A stretch of 64,000 nt of DNA. Origin: Fallopia convolvulus (taxonomy: Eukaryota > Streptophyta > Magnoliopsida > Caryophyllales > Polygonaceae). The notes below the pieces were generated by a model. It ran no database searches, was not told the DNA's origin, and was given only the letters and a program-made list of their open reading frames with translations. Both the position numbers and the translations under genes were made by a program. Location of the stretch: the NCBI GenBank assembly GCA_964016875.1, contig OZ024721.1:8313001-8377000 (forward strand). Reading direction: 5' to 3'. Of this stretch, positions 62,799 to 64,000 are shown piece after piece. Within the stretch, counting starts at the first letter, position 1. Every line of letters begins with the position of its first letter.

Positions 62799-64000
62799 CG
62801 GGCAAGATGGCGGAGTGCATTCGCAGGGCGGCGTGTGGCATGTTGGACATGTCGAGAGGCCTTCCCGGACGTAAAGGGGCGGTAGCTTGGTGGAATGAGG
62901 AGCTTCAGGGGAAGGTTAGGGAGAAACAACTAGCCTACAAAGCTTGGCTACGAAGTGCGGAACCAGAAAGAGAAACAAGGTTGGCTGAGCTCAAGATAGC
63001 AAAAAAGGCAGCAAAGAAGGCAGTGGCAGCCGCTAAAGACATAGCGTTTGAGGGAATGTACAAGGCATTGGACGAAAAAGGCGGAGAAAGAGTATTGTAC
63101 AGGTTGGAGAAAGCGAGGGAAAAGAAGAGAAGAGATATAGACAAGGTAAAGTGTATCAAAGATGAAATGTGGAGGACCGGCAGATCAGACAACGGTGGGA
63201 GAGGTACTTCGGGGGGCCTTGTGAATGAAGGTTGCGAGATGGAGGAGAGACGATACGACTCGTTGGGTCGAGAAGGCCGAGAGGACCCCATTTGCTTTTA
63301 CAGACGTTTCTCTAGGGAGGAAATAAAAGGAGTGGTTCGCCAAATGGGTAATAAGAGAGCAGTGGGGCCGGATGAGATCCCAGTGGAGGTTTGGAAGTGT
63401 ATGGGAGTGAGAGGTCTCGAGTGGTTAGCTACACTCTTTAATGTGATCTTCAGGACAACCAAGATGCCAGATGAGTGGAGGCTTAGCAAGTTGATCCCAA
63501 TATATAAGAACAAAGTCGATGTGCAGCAGTGCAACAACTACTGGGGTATCAAACTACTTAGTCACACTATGAAGATTTGGGAGAAGGCTATCGAGATGAG
63601 GCTGAGGAGGTTCGTCAGAGTGTCAGAGAATCAGTTTGGTTTTATGCCCGGGAGGTCCTCTATGGAAGCTATCCACTTGTTGAGGAGGTTATCTGAGGCG
63701 TACAGAGAGAGGAAGAAGAATCTGCACATGGTTTTATCGACTTAGAGAAAGCGTACGACAGAGTTCCGAGAGAGCTGATTTGGGACTGTCTGGGAGCTAA
63801 AGAGGTGTTTGGCACGTTTGTTAGGATAATCAGAGACATGTACGAGCGCTCGATGACCAGTGTATGCATCCCGGGCGGGGATACTGAGTTCTTTAAGGTA
63901 GAGGCAGGTCTACATCAAGGGTCAGCCTTAAGTCCCTTTCTTTTTACGCTGGTGATGGATGTTTTGACGAAGGAGATTCAGGGGGAGATCCCGTGGTGCA
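62799..64000 (+). pseudogene. RTE-clade LINE reverse transcriptase, 5'-truncated, runs off window
   Basis: The first frame (62807-63745) starts MAECIRRAACGMLDMSRG, with no APE endonuclease ahead of it, so the 5' end is lost. It has WWNEELQGKVREKQLAYKAW, VRQMGNKRAVGPDEIPVE, WRLSKLIPIYKNK and ENQFGFMPGRSSMEAIHL. One missing T in the GTTTTATCGAC stretch (63731-63741) shifts the frame. The next frame continues DLEKAYDRVPRELIW, AGLHQGSALSPFLF and the VMDVLT segment to the window end, before the FADD box. RTE copies itself by target-primed reverse transcription in the nucleus. Confidence 0.92.

Noticed and set aside
1..64000. Prokaryotic systems, CRISPR arrays, operons, tRNA or rRNA genes
   Set aside because: No spaced direct-repeat arrays, no cloverleaf or rRNA text were noticed, and all recognised genes are plant or plant-transposon families. 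The tRNA-like strings are retroelement primer sites only.

Overview
This window is nuclear DNA from a flowering plant, probably a eudicot. It has no operons, ribosome-binding sites or CRISPR. It carries intron-bearing relics of two plant gene families (a B3/REM DNA-binding protein and a GlcAT14-type glycosyltransferase) set in dense transposable elements of plant lineages: Athila and chromovirus Ty3/gypsy, Ty1/copia (Tork-like), hAT, Helitron and RTE-clade LINE. No gene in the window looks intact and functional. The longest open frame is a 1358-residue gypsy polyprotein. Species cannot be assigned from the sequence alone.

Layout. 1-4359: degenerate, rearranged pieces of an LTR family, including an inverted LTR fragment. 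4418-29478: a hAT transposon whose C-terminal transposase exon was split by a 24-kb insertion. That insertion is an Athila-like element on the minus strand (4656-28708, TSD TCTTA). It was itself split by a second Athila-like element on the minus strand (11378-25357, TSD GTGAT/GTAAT), whose integrase gene was interrupted by a solo LTR of the same family on the plus strand (17253-18809, TSD GTTTT). 29851-30180: a broken B3-domain exon. 30280-31645: short interspersed repeats. 31646-about 39310: a GC-rich gypsy element on the plus strand with a recognisable 5' LTR but no recognisable 3' LTR.

40370-50880: a GlcAT14-like pseudogene on the minus strand with at least four exons. Intron 1 holds a Ty1/copia element (42109-46077, TSD CATAA). 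Exon 1 holds a composite chromovirus insertion (46921-50556, TSD GGCAC) made of two related elements arranged head to head. 51774-54972: a reverse transcriptase gene on the minus strand with N-terminal zinc-finger-like residues, a YLDDD RT core and a C-terminal zinc-knuckle plus nuclease-like region. It looks like a restriction-like-endonuclease type of non-LTR retroelement rather than L1 or RTE. 56028-56489: an orphan ORF. 56590-62795: AT-rich DNA with two Helitron 3' ends, an RTE 3' end, a possible MITE and a 1.37-kb non-autonomous hAT element with an internal tandem duplication. 62799-64000: a 5'-truncated RTE reverse transcriptase running off the window.

The elements work as nested parasites, not as a pathway. 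Target-site duplications, plus continuity of the split hAT and GlcAT14 coding frames, allow the insertion order to be read. The signals most worth a second look are family-specific motif modules scattered through both the LTRs and the coding linkers of each Athila family, the head-to-head composite insertion, and the unusual reverse transcriptase.
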